Of a stretch of DNA of 64,000 bases, positions 40,476 to 50,043 are shown one piece after another. The notes under the pieces are model-generated. The model saw nothing but the letters and a program-made list of their open reading frames with translations. It ran no database searches and had not been told where the DNA came from. Position numbers and translations under genes: made by a program. The number at the start of each line of letters is the position of its first letter. The first letter of the stretch is position 1. Origin of the DNA: Bradyrhizobium sp. CCGB01 (GTDB lineage Bacteria > Pseudomonadota > Alphaproteobacteria > Rhizobiales > Xanthobacteraceae); assembly GCF_024199795.1 (NCBI RefSeq), contig NZ_JANADK010000001.1, forward strand, positions 1,612,001 to 1,676,000, in the 5' to 3' direction.

Positions 40476-41868
40476 GAATCACCGTAAGAACGGGCGCGGA
40501 ATGCGGCAAACATTCGCTGGGCTTTAGCCAGAGTCTCCTCGTATTCGGCCGCTGGATCCGACAAGGCCGTTATCCCGCCGCCTGCGTGAAACACAGCCAA
40601 GTCGTTGTCGATCGCGACAGTGCGAATCGCAATATTGGTATCCATGTGCCCGTTGAAGCCGATGAAGCCGATCGCCCCGCAGTAGACCTCTCGTGCTAGT
40701 TGCTCGATTTCCGTAATGATTTCCATTGACCTCACCTTTGGCGCCCCGGTGATAGAGCCACCTGGAAAGCAGGCGCGAAGAAGAGTGACGGCGTCTTGGC
40801 CCCCTTCAAGTTCACCCCGTAACGACCGACACGAGGTGGTGCACCGAGGCGTACGACTCCAGCTTGCACAGCGCTTGAATATCGACTGAATGGGGAGTGC
40901 AAACGCATGACAGGTCACTCCGCAGCAGGTCGACGAACATGATGTTCTCGGCACGATCTTTGTCGGATGTGACGAGGAGTTGAGCGCGATGCTGATCTTC
41001 CCTGGAATCAGCGGAGCGCGCGATCGTGCCTTTTGATCGGGCGCGTTTCGACCTGTCGTCCGTCTAGCTTCAGGAAACGCTCCGGCGAGCTTGATGCAAT
41101 CGTGACATTGCCGTAACGAAGGAGTGCTGCGAATGGCGCGGGGTTCTTTGACCGCAGTCGGCAGTAGAAGGCAACTGAATCGAATGAGGCTGGTAGCCGG
41201 GCGCTAAAACGCTGCGCAATGTTGGCTTGAAAGACGTCTCCAGCCAGAATCAGGTCGATGACGCGCTGTACCGCCGCAATGTAGCCCGCGCGGCTGAAGT
41301 TCGAATGCCATGGTCCGATTGCGCCGCAGGCGCCATTCCGCGGCGATTCTGAATTGGCAAGAAGTGCTGTTAACTCATCGGCTCGATGGCGTGCACGCGC
41401 GGGTCGGCACGCGGGATCCTGTTCCGGCCAGCCTGTGGAGACGATCCAGCATCTGCCGTTGTGGTGATCGAAGCTGACGACGACGTCACAGAAGGACAGG
41501 ACGGATTGAGGCAAGCGGCGTCCAGAGGTTGCCGGAACTGACAATTGCTCTATTGTCCTGTTTAGATCGTAACCAAAGAATCCGGCAGCTCCTCCCTGGA
41601 ATGGCGGGAGGTCGGTGCGATGCTGTTGCGGATAGTTGGCGAGCAGGCTGCGAAGGACGTCCCATGGATCGCCGTCAAGACCCTGTCCGTTCCAACTCGC
41701 CCGTCGGTCCGCGACCATATAGGTACCGAACGGGTCGCAGGTCAGATATGAGTAGCGCCCAAGTGGCTCGCCGCTTGCTGCGCTATCAAGAAATGTAAGA
41801 TGGGAGCGGTGGGCGAGACGCTGCATTGCCGTGACAGGGGCAATCCATTGCAGTTCGTGGACGTGCAT
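40472..41868 (-). pseudogene. pabB: Aminodeoxychorismate synthase component I with two one-base insertions
   Basis: Starts MHVHELQWIAPVTAMQRL at 41868. All blocks of a chorismate-binding enzyme follow: GGAAGFFGYDL, DVFQANIAQRFSARLP, ASSSPERFLKL. Near 41025 the ETRPIK motif meets a run of four A where three are expected; in the corrected frame it reads PIKGT, and this Lys is diagnostic of PabB rather than TrpE. DKDRAENIMFVDLLR follows. Near 40807 an extra G in GGGG shifts again, before GELEGGQDAV, FPGGSITGAPKVRSMEI and AGGGI. Full length is about 465 codons. Both lesions are in homopolymers, so they may be real inactivation or sequence error. It lies upstream of pabA. Confidence 0.85.
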
Positions 41869-41960
41869 TGGCTATCTGTCACCAGCGAGCGGCGTTCGCG
41901 CGCTGCGATTGCTGGCTGCCAAACGTGAGCGACCTTCAAACGCACGCAAGCTCGTGAGAC

Positions 41961-42308
41961 CTACGACCAACTTGGCCTTCGCCAATAGACGCCCGCGCGG
42001 CGGGTGAGGAATCGCACATCCGTCGATATGTCGTAGTCTGCTGCGAACCGCAACTCGCGTAGTGGACGTACCCGCTTGATTGATTCTTGGTAAAGATCAT
42101 GCGCTTTGTAAGCTGCAAGTTGCGCCTCGGTCTCGAACTCACCATATACAACGACGTCGATGTCGTTGCCAAGCTGGTCGCTCTTGCGGTTGCAAGCGAC
42201 CTCGAGCCGGCGCGCATGCGGGATCTTCGTGAGAACCAATAGGCCTTCGATGATCTCGTCAATGTGTCCCTTATCGTTGGCGGTAAACAAAACGATGTGG
42301 CGGATCAT
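41961..42308 (-). CDS. Dabb-domain (stress-responsive A/B barrel) protein (115 aa)
   Basis: The start at 42308 (MIRHIVLFTANDKGHIDEI) is the typical Dabb beginning and is preferred over the frame opening at 42377. The family pattern continues with a basic-arginine strand (ARRLEVACNRKSDQLG), DIDVVVYGEF and LAAYKAHDLYQESIKRV. These small dimeric ferredoxin-like barrels have varied roles; no catalytic residues can be assigned. It stands between bioR and pabB on the same strand, with 158 and 93 bases of spacing. Confidence 0.75.
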   Translation of the reverse strand: MIRHIVLFTANDKGHIDEIIEGLLVLTKIPHARRLEVACNRKSDQLGNDIDVVVYGEFETEAQLAAYKAHDLYQESIKRVRPLRELRFAADYDISTDVRFLTRRAGVYWRRPSWS

Positions 42309-42465
42309 GGATGTCTCTATAAGTGTTTCCAGAGATGGGTGCATAGCTAGCTTGGGATCGCGCTCTCCGCAACGCAACTCTTCTGCCTCGCGGGTTTATG
42401 ATCCATTGTTCGCGGCTCGTTGTACCCCGCACACCGTAACTCACCCCGTCAGAAACGCCTTCCGA

Positions 42466-43095
42466 TCAGGATGTCGGGAGGGCCAGACGCTCAATGGTCT
42501 GAATGTGACGCGCGAGCAGGTGACAGGCTTGATCAAGGTTGCGCGCCCGCAGGGCCTGCAAAATCAGGCGGTGATCTTGGCTGGTCCGTGGGCGCCAGCC
42601 GGCACTTCGCGCCTTCGCGAACACCAGCCTAGAATTTGCAAGCTGTAGTTCGTCGAGGCTGGCAAGCAGGCGCGGCATCGCACAGGGGGCAACCAGGGCA
42701 TAGTGAAAGGCCCGGTTGGCCATCTCGAAATCCTCAATGGTTTGTGCCTTGTCTCCTTCAATCAGGGCGAGTTCGATGCGTGCGAGGTGGATGGATGAGA
42801 GCTTTGGGGCTGCATTGCGCAGCGCGACTACCTCGAGCGCGGCGCGCATCTCAGCGATCTCCTTCACCGAATTCGTGTCGAGCGGAGCAACCCGCACGCC
42901 GCGGCGCGGCGCACTCACGACAAGATGCTGAGCCTCCAATTGTCGAAAAGCTTCGCGCACCGGGACATGACTTGAGTTGAATTCCCGCGCGACGTGTTCC
43001 TGCCGGAGTGGACAGTCCGGCTGCAGCGCGCCGTTGATAATGCGCTCGCCAATCGACTTAGCGATGCGCCCAGCAGTCGTCCTGTTCTCGCTCAT
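42466..43095 (-). CDS. bioR: GntR-family (FCD) biotin regulator, BioR-like
   Basis: 209 aa. The N-terminal winged helix (about 8-75) contains IINGALQPDCPLRQEHV and HVPVREAFRQLEAQHLV. The C-terminal FCD helical domain (about 80-205) contains EIAEMRAALEVVALR and ANRAFHYAL. BioR is the GntR-type repressor of biotin genes in alphaproteobacteria. The call is supported by divergent placement next to bioB and three TTATCTA sites in the shared promoter, one of them 6 bases ahead of its own ATG, which implies autoregulation. Intact. Confidence 0.85.
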   Translation of the reverse strand: MSENRTTAGRIAKSIGERIINGALQPDCPLRQEHVAREFNSSHVPVREAFRQLEAQHLVVSAPRRGVRVAPLDTNSVKEIAEMRAALEVVALRNAAPKLSSIHLARIELALIEGDKAQTIEDFEMANRAFHYALVAPCAMPRLLASLDELQLANSRLVFAKARSAGWRPRTSQDHRLILQALRARNLDQACHLLARHIQTIERLALPTS

Positions 43096-43100
43096 CGTAG

Positions 43101-43111
43101 ATTATCTACCG
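43101..43111 (+). promoter_or_regulatory. BioR box 1 (bioR side)
   Basis: ATTATCTACCG matches the first seven bases of the known BioR site TTATCTATAA. It would overlap bioR's ribosome-binding region. Confidence 0.55.
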
Positions 43112-43166
43112 GAATAGTGAGTGCGCCCCCAGAGCACATCGATTAGCATCGATCCGATCTTAATGA

Positions 43167-43178
43167 CGATAGATAATT
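43167..43178 (-). promoter_or_regulatory. BioR box 2
   Basis: CGATAGATAATT; its complement AATTATCTATCG contains TTATCTAT, eight of ten consensus bases. Confidence 0.65.
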
Positions 43179-43184
43179 CGCGCA

Positions 43185-43196
43185 ATTATCTATGAT
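43185..43196 (+). promoter_or_regulatory. BioR box 3 (bioB side)
   Basis: ATTATCTATGAT contains TTATCTATGA, nine of ten consensus bases. It lies 8 bases from box 2, inverted, and spans the upstream-most ATG of bioB (43192), favouring the start at 43213. Confidence 0.65.
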
Positions 43197-43212
43197 TGCG
43201 GACTGGAGGCTT

Positions 43213-44249
43213 ATGAAGGTTTGTACTCGAGTTGACCGAAACGAAGGCTGCGAGTCAGCGCAGGTTCGCGGGAAATGGAAACGTATCGAAGCCGAAGCGT
43301 TCTATGGTTTGCCGTTTGCCGAGGCGATGTTTCGCGCGCAACGCGTTCACCGAGATAACTTCGATCCCAACCACGTCGAAACGGCTAGCCTGCTCAGCAT
43401 CAAGACCGGGGGGCTGCCCGGAAGACTGCGGCTATCGCGCAGAGCGCGCACTACGAGAGCGTGGGTGAAAGCGACCCGCCTGATGGATCGCCCTGAAGTG
43501 GTCGCCACCGCACCGCGGGCCAAGGAAGCAGGCGCGACCCGCTTCTGCATGGCCGCGGCCTGGCGCAGTCCGAAAGACCGTAACCTCGATCGAGTCTGCG
43601 AGATGGTCCGTGCCGTCAAGAATCTTGACTTGGAAACCTGCGTCACGCGCGGCATGCTGACGCCGAAACAGGCGGTGCTGCTGTCCGATGCGGGGCTCGA
43701 CTTCTACAACCACAACATTGACACTTCACCTGATTTCTATGGCAGGTTCATCACCACTCGCACGCTGCAGGATCAAATTGACACGCTCGAGCACGTGCGC
43801 CAGGCAGGCATCAAGATCTGCTGCGGCGGCATTGTCGGCATGGGCAAGCGTGCTGAGGATCGGCTCGAGCTGCTCGTCCTGCTCGCCAATCTCCCAAAGC
43901 CTCCGGAAGGCCTGCTGATCAATCTGTGGAACGAGGTCAAGCGGGTTCCTGTCATTGGCAGTGCCGAGGCTCCCGATCCGATCGCGCTGGTGCGTCTGAT
44001 CGCGACCGCCCGGATCATGATGCCGAAGAGCGTGATTCGCTTGTCCGCGGGACGACGTGACATCACCGATGAATGGCATGCGTTGAGTTTTTTAGCCGGT
44101 GCGAACTCGATTTTCATCGGGGACGTGCTGCTCACGACCAAGAATCCGAAACCGAGCGGGACGCCAAGTCGCTGTCCAGGCTCGACATCACATCCGCCCT
44201 TGGCTGGACCAAATCGGCAGCAAGCACGCTTTGCAGATATGAGGATTAG
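43213..44249 (+). pseudogene. bioB: Biotin synthase with scrambled radical-SAM motif, open frame
   Basis: Most of the protein is clearly Bio[50 protein letters not shown] and [13 protein letters not shown], then [20 protein letters not shown]. The CxxxCxxC iron-sulfur motif is gone from the reading frame. An extra G in a run of six (43408-43413), loss of two bases near 43435 and loss of two near 43466 together change the length by -3, so the frame closes again but codons 67-85 read nonsense. In the +1 frame the sequence still spells GGCPEDCGY. The third cysteine codon lost its TG. Near 44151 one base is lost, so the natural stop at 44249 is passed. The product should be unable to hold the catalytic cluster. 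The start at 43213 is preferred over 43192, which overlaps a BioR box. Confidence 0.85.
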
Positions 44250-44259
44250 GTTAAAAAAA

Positions 44260-44611
44260 ATGCAAATTTCCTTGCTGAAAGGCAAAATCCACTGCGCATC
44301 AGTGACTGAAGCCGATCTGCACTATGAAGGCTCGATTTCAATCGATCGCGCGCTACTGGACGCGGCAGGGTTCCTGGCGAACGAACGCGTCAAAAGTCAC
44401 AATGCCGAAACCGGCGCGCACTTCGCCACGTTTGCGACCGAGGCGCCCTGCGGCTCGGGGACCGTAGACTTGAATGGTGCGGCCGCGCGATTCGCGTTAC
44501 CCGGAGACAATTAGCATCCTTGCCTACGTCTTACTTGATGAGGCGGAAGCCAAAACGTTCAGGCCCCGTATTGTACTAGTCGATCGCGAAAATCGCATTG
44601 TGCCGGTTTGA
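44260..44611 (+). pseudogene. panD: Aspartate 1-decarboxylase, fused to bioB and truncated
   Basis: [20 protein letters not shown] begins at 44260, and Gly24-Ser25 in HYEGSIS is the self-cleavage site that makes the pyruvoyl cofactor. Lys9, Thr57 and Asn72 are kept. The positions equivalent to the substrate-binding Arg54 and the catalytic Tyr58 are His and Phe (HFATF). A two-base loss near 44506 (one AC of ACAC) ends the frame at 44514 after 84 codons; corrected, it continues [15 protein letters not shown] to a TGA at 44609. Because of the bioB frameshift, panD is also in frame with bioB. PanD makes beta-alanine for pantothenate and fits with panB and panC downstream. Confidence 0.8.
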
Positions 44612-44691
44612 TAGTCAAGACGCCGGCCGGAAGCTGTCTTTCTTCACGCATGTCGGAATATTGCGCAATTTCAATGCCCTCAAGGTGCAGA

Positions 44692-45840
44692 ATGAACTCG
44701 ATCCACCCAGCACAATATGCCGGATATGCCGCAGCTTTGAATGTCCTCAAACAAGATCACCGACTGCGCGGCCTCAAGCCGCGTGCTGGAGTCGATTTCA
44801 CATCGAACGACTATCTGGCGCTCGCGAGCGCGCCGCGCATGAAGAAGGCTGTCTTGGCCGCGATCGAGGCCGGCACGCCGATCGGGGCCGGCGGGTCGCG
44901 GCTCCTGCGCGGCAATTGTGAGGAGCACGAAAGCCTGGAAGCTGAAGCTGCCAGGTTCTTTGGCGCCGAGACAGCACTCTTCTTTGGCGGCGGCTACGTC
45001 GCAAATTTTGCGATCCTGACGACGGTGCCGCAGAAAGGCGATCTGCTCGTTCTCGATGATCTGGTGCACGCGAGCATCCATGAAGGCGCGCGAGCCGGCC
45101 GCGCTGACTTCCGGATGAGCGCGCATAATGATCCAGAGGCGATTGAAGGTACGATTCGTGACTGGCGGGCAGATGGCGGAGTTGGCCGCATCTGGATCGT
45201 GGCCGAAAGTCTCTATAGCATGGACGGAGATTTTGCGCCGCTCAAAGAGCTGGTTGCGATCGCCGACCGGCATGATGCATTCCTGATGGTGGATGAGGCG
45301 CATGCCACGGGTGTCTACGGTGAGCAGGGCCGGGGGCTCACCGCTCCTTACGAGGGGCGAGAGAACCTCCTGGTTGTTCATACCTGCGGCAAAGCGCTGG
45401 GTGCCGCGGGCGCGCTTGTCACCGCGTCCAAGATGCTGCGAGACTTCATGGTCAATCGTTGCCGTCCGTTCATCTTCACCACCGCACCCTCGCCGTTGCT
45501 AGCGATCGCAGTGCGGCAGGCGATTCTGATCCTGCAGCAGGAACCTGAGCTTCAGCAACGTCTGGCCAAGCTGGTCGCGTTCGCGCATCGGCAGATGACA
45601 GAGCGTGGTTGCAAGAGTCCCTCAGATTCGCAGATCGTGCCATTCATGGTCGGCGACAATGTGCGTGCGATGCGGCTCGCCTCTGCACTTCAGGCTCGCG
45701 GCTTCGACATTCGCGGAATCCGTCCCCCAACGGTGCCGGCGGGCACGGCCCGCTTGCGGATCTCGCTAACTCTCAATGTCGTCGAAGATCACGTATGCGC
45801 AATGCTCGACGCCTTGGTCGAGGAAGGCGCACTTCGATGA
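44692..45840 (+). CDS. bioF: 8-amino-7-oxononanoate synthase
   Basis: 382 aa, complete. It is an alpha-oxoamine synthase with [49 protein letters not shown], the PLP ring aspartate in [14 protein letters not shown] (Asp201) and the PLP lysine in [12 protein letters not shown] (Lys234). It condenses pimeloyl-ACP/CoA with alanine, the first committed step of biotin assembly. The ATG at 44692 gives the normal N-terminus ([10 protein letters not shown]). Its stop overlaps the bioD start (ATGA). Confidence 0.92.
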   Translation: MNSIHPAQYAGYAAALNVLKQDHRLRGLKPRAGVDFTSNDYLALASAPRMKKAVLAAIEAGTPIGAGGSRLLRGNCEEHESLEAEAARFFGAETALFFGGGYVANFAILTTVPQKGDLLVLDDLVHASIHEGARAGRADFRMSAHNDPEAIEGTIRDWRADGGVGRIWIVAESLYSMDGDFAPLKELVAIADRHDAFLMVDEAHATGVYGEQGRGLTAPYEGRENLLVVHTCGKALGAAGALVTASKMLRDFMVNRCRPFIFTTAPSPLLAIAVRQAILILQQEPELQQRLAKLVAFAHRQMTERGCKSPSDSQIVPFMVGDNVRAMRLASALQARGFDIRGIRPPTVPAGTARLRISLTLNVVEDHVCAMLDALVEEGALR

Positions 45841-46481
45841 GTGCAGGGATCGTAGTGACGGGCACAGATACCGGGATCGGAAAGACGGTGTTTGCCGCGG
45901 GGCTGTCTAGCCTCCTTGGCGCGAAATATTGGAAGCCGATTCAGGCCGGCCTCGATGGAGAGACTGATGCCGAGACCGTCGCTCGTCTTGGCCGTCTCTC
46001 ACCCGGTCGGATCGTGCCGGAGTGCTATCGCCTTCGCACGCCAGCCTCGCCTCACTATTCTGCCGAGCTTGATGGAGTTCGCATTGAAGCAGCTTCGCTC
46101 GATGTGCCAGATACCGGTCGGCAGCCATTGGTGATCGAGGGCGCCGGCGGGCTTATGGTGCCGCTGAGCGGCGACACACTCTACATTGACGTATTCGAGC
46201 GCTGGCGGCTTCCAATCGTGCTTTGCGCGAGCACAGCGCTTGGCACTATCAATCATTCACTGCTGTCGATAGAGGCTCTTCGAAAGCGTGAGATTCCTAT
46301 TCTCGGCATGGCCTTCATTGGCGAAAGAAATGCCGAGACTCAGACCGTCATTCGCGAGATGGGGCGGGTACGTTGGCTCGGACGATTGCCATGGCTCTCT
46401 CCCCTCACCGCGGATACGCTGCAGACAACGTTCAAGACCTCTTTTCGTGCAGATAGCTTCAAATTGTATGCCAAAGAATAA
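45837..46481 (+). CDS. bioD: Dethiobiotin synthetase
   Basis: 214 aa, complete. It starts [17 protein letters not shown], the P-loop of the family, followed by [18 protein letters not shown] (substrate lysine region), [13 protein letters not shown] and [14 protein letters not shown]. It closes the ureido ring of dethiobiotin using ATP and CO2. The ATG overlaps the bioF stop by four bases, and the gene overlaps bioA by 14 bases. Translational coupling is therefore likely. Confidence 0.92.
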   Translation: MSAGIVVTGTDTGIGKTVFAAGLSSLLGAKYWKPIQAGLDGETDAETVARLGRLSPGRIVPECYRLRTPASPHYSAELDGVRIEAASLDVPDTGRQPLVIEGAGGLMVPLSGDTLYIDVFERWRLPIVLCASTALGTINHSLLSIEALRKREIPILGMAFIGERNAETQTVIREMGRVRWLGRLPWLSPLTADTLQTTFKTSFRADSFKLYAKE

Positions 46482-47751
46482 ATCTCCGATCTGGCATCCC
46501 TTCACGCAACACGCTCTTCAAGACGAAATGACGAGGGTTGTTCGGGGCGAGGGGGCCTATCTCCACACCGCGGATGGTCGCCGTATCATCGATGCGATAT
46601 CATCCTGGTGGGTGGTGACGCATGGTCATTGTCACCCTCATATCGTGCGCGCGATCCAGGAGCAGGCAGGCAAGCTCAACCAAATCATCTTTGCCGGGCA
46701 TACTCATTATCCTGCGGAGGAGGTTGCGGCGCAGCTTCTGAAATGTGCGCCCCGCGGGCTCGAACATGTCTTCTTTTCCGACAGCGGTTCAGCCAGCGTG
46801 GAAGTCGCGCTTAAAATGGCGCTCGGCTATTGGCATAATATCGGCAAGCAGCGCATACGCATTGTCGTCATGCAACATTCCTATCATGGCGACACGGTAG
46901 GCGGAATGTCGGTTGGTGCGAGAGGCGCATTCAACGCGGCGTATGAGCCCTTGCTATTCGACGTCACCTCGGTCCCTTTCCCCGCAACGGGTCGAGAGCA
47001 GGACACGCTTGACGCCCTCGATTCTGTATGTCGGAGCGAAATGCCGGCAGCCTTCATCGTGGAGCCCCTCATAGCGGGGGCCGGCGGAATGCTGATGTAT
47101 CCAGCCTGGGTGCTCACAGAGATGAAGCGGATTTGCGAGGCATCGGACGTCCTGTTCATTGCCGACGAGGTCATGACAGGCTGGGGCCGAACGGGAACAC
47201 TCTTCGCGTGCGAGCAGGCCAACGTCACACCCGATATCGTCTGCTATTCCAAGGGAATTACGGGCGGAGCGCTTCCCCTTGCGGTAACGCTCTGTCGCGC
47301 GGATATTTTCGATGCCCACTATTCGAAAGATCGGACGCGCACGTTCTTTCATTCAAGTTCATATACCGCAAATCCGGTGGCCTGTGCGGCTGCAAGGGCC
47401 AATCTGGATCTCTGGCAAGGTGCCGAAACTCGCCAACGCATGGCGGCGATTGCCGCGATGCAAGAACAGGCAATTGAGCCGTTCCGGGCCGATGCGCGCT
47501 TCGCAAACGTTCGTCGAACTGGCACGATTACGGCACTCGATCTGAACGCGAACGATGCGGGCTACCTGGCACATATTGGTCCGAAGCTTCACGCTTTCTT
47601 CAGAGAGCGCAATCTTCTGCTGCGGCCGCTCGGCAATACGATTTACGTGATGCCGCCGTATTGTGCGACAGCGGCAGACCTTGATGAAATCTATGCCGGC
47701 ATCTGGGATGCCGCCGATGCGCTGTCGGGAAGGGACGCCTTGCGTGCATAG
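46468..47751 (+). CDS. bioA: Adenosylmethionine-8-amino-7-oxononanoate aminotransferase
   Basis: 427 aa, a class III PLP aminotransferase. It has [27 protein letters not shown] (the double Trp is typical of BioA), [17 protein letters not shown], the PLP aspartate 233 in [15 protein letters not shown] and the PLP lysine 262 in [11 protein letters not shown]. It uses SAM as amino donor to make 7,8-diaminopelargonate. The start at 46468 lies inside the end of bioD. Complete; no bioZ or other pimelate gene follows in the next kilobase. Confidence 0.92.
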   Translation: MPKNKSPIWHPFTQHALQDEMTRVVRGEGAYLHTADGRRIIDAISSWWVVTHGHCHPHIVRAIQEQAGKLNQIIFAGHTHYPAEEVAAQLLKCAPRGLEHVFFSDSGSASVEVALKMALGYWHNIGKQRIRIVVMQHSYHGDTVGGMSVGARGAFNAAYEPLLFDVTSVPFPATGREQDTLDALDSVCRSEMPAAFIVEPLIAGAGGMLMYPAWVLTEMKRICEASDVLFIADEVMTGWGRTGTLFACEQANVTPDIVCYSKGITGGALPLAVTLCRADIFDAHYSKDRTRTFFHSSSYTANPVACAAARANLDLWQGAETRQRMAAIAAMQEQAIEPFRADARFANVRRTGTITALDLNANDAGYLAHIGPKLHAFFRERNLLLRPLGNTIYVMPPYCATAADLDEIYAGIWDAADALSGRDALRA

Positions 47752-49156
47752 AGTGAGGAGCACACCTTCTTAACGATCCAAGGAGTAGCGCGGATAGTCT
47801 TGCTCACCTGAAGATCAGCGTGCAGTAGGCTCAGCAAAGATCTGAGACAGTGCTGCCATTGCCACGCACCGGGTCCCATCCCGCACACCCCCGCTCGCGG
47901 CGAATAAATGGTGTCAGTTGCCAAACTATCAAGCGCCTTGGGTTGTGCCCTGCCGGCGTCTATCTGCCCGATAGCGTCCGTCGGTTTTCCAAGCGAGCCA
48001 GGCAGGATCCAATGTCCTGGGCGCCTGCCGAAACAGTCACGTCGATCTTGTGATATCAAATTTTGCGCAACTACACCAAAGACAGCGCAATTTATGCGCC
48101 AGCTGGCCGTTTGCGGCGCGAGTCGGCAGAGAGATGACGAGACATGCAAATCTTGTAATCGTTTGTTTGGGCTGTCCGCGATCGGTCAATCAGCGGCGAA
48201 ACGCGCAGAGCCCACGACCCCCGAGGGACAAAGGACGCAAAACAAACCCCTTTCGCTTTCGTCACGGGGGCCCCTCAGATCTCACTGTCGACGATTTGTG
48301 ATAGACCTCAAACTGCGAGGTCGCGAGCATCTCTCCGTGCTCGCGACTCGGAAATCGGCAGCAGTATTGGCAGGATCTCGCAATTCGCATCGAGCTGTTG
48401 CGATCGAATCACAGGTTGCGGCAACCACGGATACTGCGCAGAATCTTGCATGCGGAAGACCTGTCGACGCAGGTCGCGGGGAACATCCGGCAGATAGTAT
48501 TGAGCGCCTCGAGCACAGGCGCGTCGTCCTCGTAGGTGCTGACACCTGCAATGCACTGCCCAAAGCAACCATCGTCGTAAACTTGAGGTTGATCACTTTA
48601 TCGTCGGGATCACGTCGTAAGCAGCAGTCCTGCGGAGCGGTTTGGCGGTACGATTAGCTCTCTCTCAGGGGATGTCAGAAATGCCTGCCATCGTGCATCA
48701 TATGAAAGGCCACCTGAGGGGTGTGCCGTGGCGGCGAATGTTCCTGTAAATCGCCTCTACACTGGCCCTTGCACTTCCTGAGCATGGAATCCATCGTCTT
48801 AACTCCTGCGCCGCGCACGAAGGCCAGAGGGGCGACCTCGCCCGGGCATTCCTATTTATGAAAGCAAGATGCCGCGGCTTCGAGCTAAACTTGGCCAAAT
48901 CCCGCCGGCGGGTGAGGAAGAAACTACGTTTCCTCTCTTCCAGGCGAGGCCTGCCCTAACAAGCAGCCAGTCACTTGCCATAGTGACCGGAACTCTTCAT
49001 TCGATGATCGCGCAATCATTGGATGCTTCGGTGCATCTGTTCTTGACTTTTCAGGCGCACGTTTGTTGTTTCACGCTGACATCGGCAATTTTCTGCTGTC
49101 TTCCCTACGAAATCACGACTCTCTGTGTGCGGGTCGGCTGTCGGATCGGAGCTAAG
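47752..49156. other. 1.4-kb spacer between bioA and panB
   Basis: Only short conflicting frames. A bioZ-like gene, expected after bioA in many rhizobia, is not recognisable in any frame, even as fragments. The frame in front of panB is open back to 48869 but has no protein character. Confidence 0.5.
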
Positions 49157-50029
49157 ATGAGCCACATTTCTGCCCCGCCTATTGAACGCGTCACAATTCC
49201 AGTGCTGCAGGGGTGGAAAGGCGACGGGCGGCGTATTGCAATGATCACCGCTTACGACGCGATCACGGCACGAATCGCCGACCCCATTGTCGATATTATC
49301 CTTGTCGGCGATAGCGTTGGAAATGTCTGCCTCGGGTTCGATAGCACGCTGCCGGTCAGCATGGCGATGATGAACCACCACCTCGAAGCCGTCGCACGCA
49401 CAAGACCTCATGCCTTGCTTGTAGCCGACATGCCATTTCTTAGCTTTCACCTCAATCCCGAGGAGACGATCCGCAACGCCGGAGGTTTCTTGCAACGTGG
49501 GGCCGACGCCGTGAAACTCGAGGGCGGAGCCAAGCGCGCCGAAATTGTACGCGCCTTGGTCGATTGCGAGATCCCCGTGATGGGCCACCTCGGCCTGACG
49601 CCGCAGAGCGTCAATGTTATGGGTGGTTTCAAGGTGCAGGGTCGGAGCCCTGATGATGCCTTGCGTCTGCTCGACGACGCCCACCGTCTGCGGGAGGCCG
49701 GATGTTTCGCTCTCGTTCTGGAAGGTATCCCGGCAGAGCTCGCCGCCCGAGTGACTGAGACCCTGACAATACCGACCATTGGAATCGGGGCTGGCCCTAG
49801 TTGTTCGGGCCAGGTACTTGTGTTCCACGACGTGCTTGGCCTGACCGAAAGCCATCGGCCGAAATTCGTTCGCACATATGTCGAGGGTTTTCGGCTGTTT
49901 CAGGAGGCGCTGTCACGTTGGGCGACGGATGTTCGCGATGGTGCATTCCCGACGCAAAAGGAATCTTATCGGCTTCCTCAAGCCTTGAGCGATGCAATCG
50001 CAAATTGGGCGCCTTCCAATCCAAACTGA
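49157..50029 (+). CDS. panB: Ketopantoate hydroxymethyltransferase
   Basis: 290 aa, complete. Family blocks in order: MITAYDAITARIAD, LVGDSVGNVCLGF, HALLVADMPFLSF, GADAVKLEGG, MGHLGLTPQSVNVMGGF, FALVLEGIPAELA (catalytic Glu region) and TIGIGAGPSCSGQVLVFHD. It transfers a one-carbon unit from methylene-tetrahydrofolate to 2-oxoisovalerate on the way to pantoate. The ATG at 49157 gives the usual N-terminus. panC follows after 14 bases, as in most panBC operons. Confidence 0.92.
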   Translation: MSHISAPPIERVTIPVLQGWKGDGRRIAMITAYDAITARIADPIVDIILVGDSVGNVCLGFDSTLPVSMAMMNHHLEAVARTRPHALLVADMPFLSFHLNPEETIRNAGGFLQRGADAVKLEGGAKRAEIVRALVDCEIPVMGHLGLTPQSVNVMGGFKVQGRSPDDALRLLDDAHRLREAGCFALVLEGIPAELAARVTETLTIPTIGIGAGPSCSGQVLVFHDVLGLTESHRPKFVRTYVEGFRLFQEALSRWATDVRDGAFPTQKESYRLPQALSDAIANWAPSNPN

Positions 50030-50043
50030 GATAAAGCTCAACA

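Noticed and set aside
49016..49855. A 279-codon frame antisense to panB
   Set aside because: It mirrors a well-conserved gene on the other strand.
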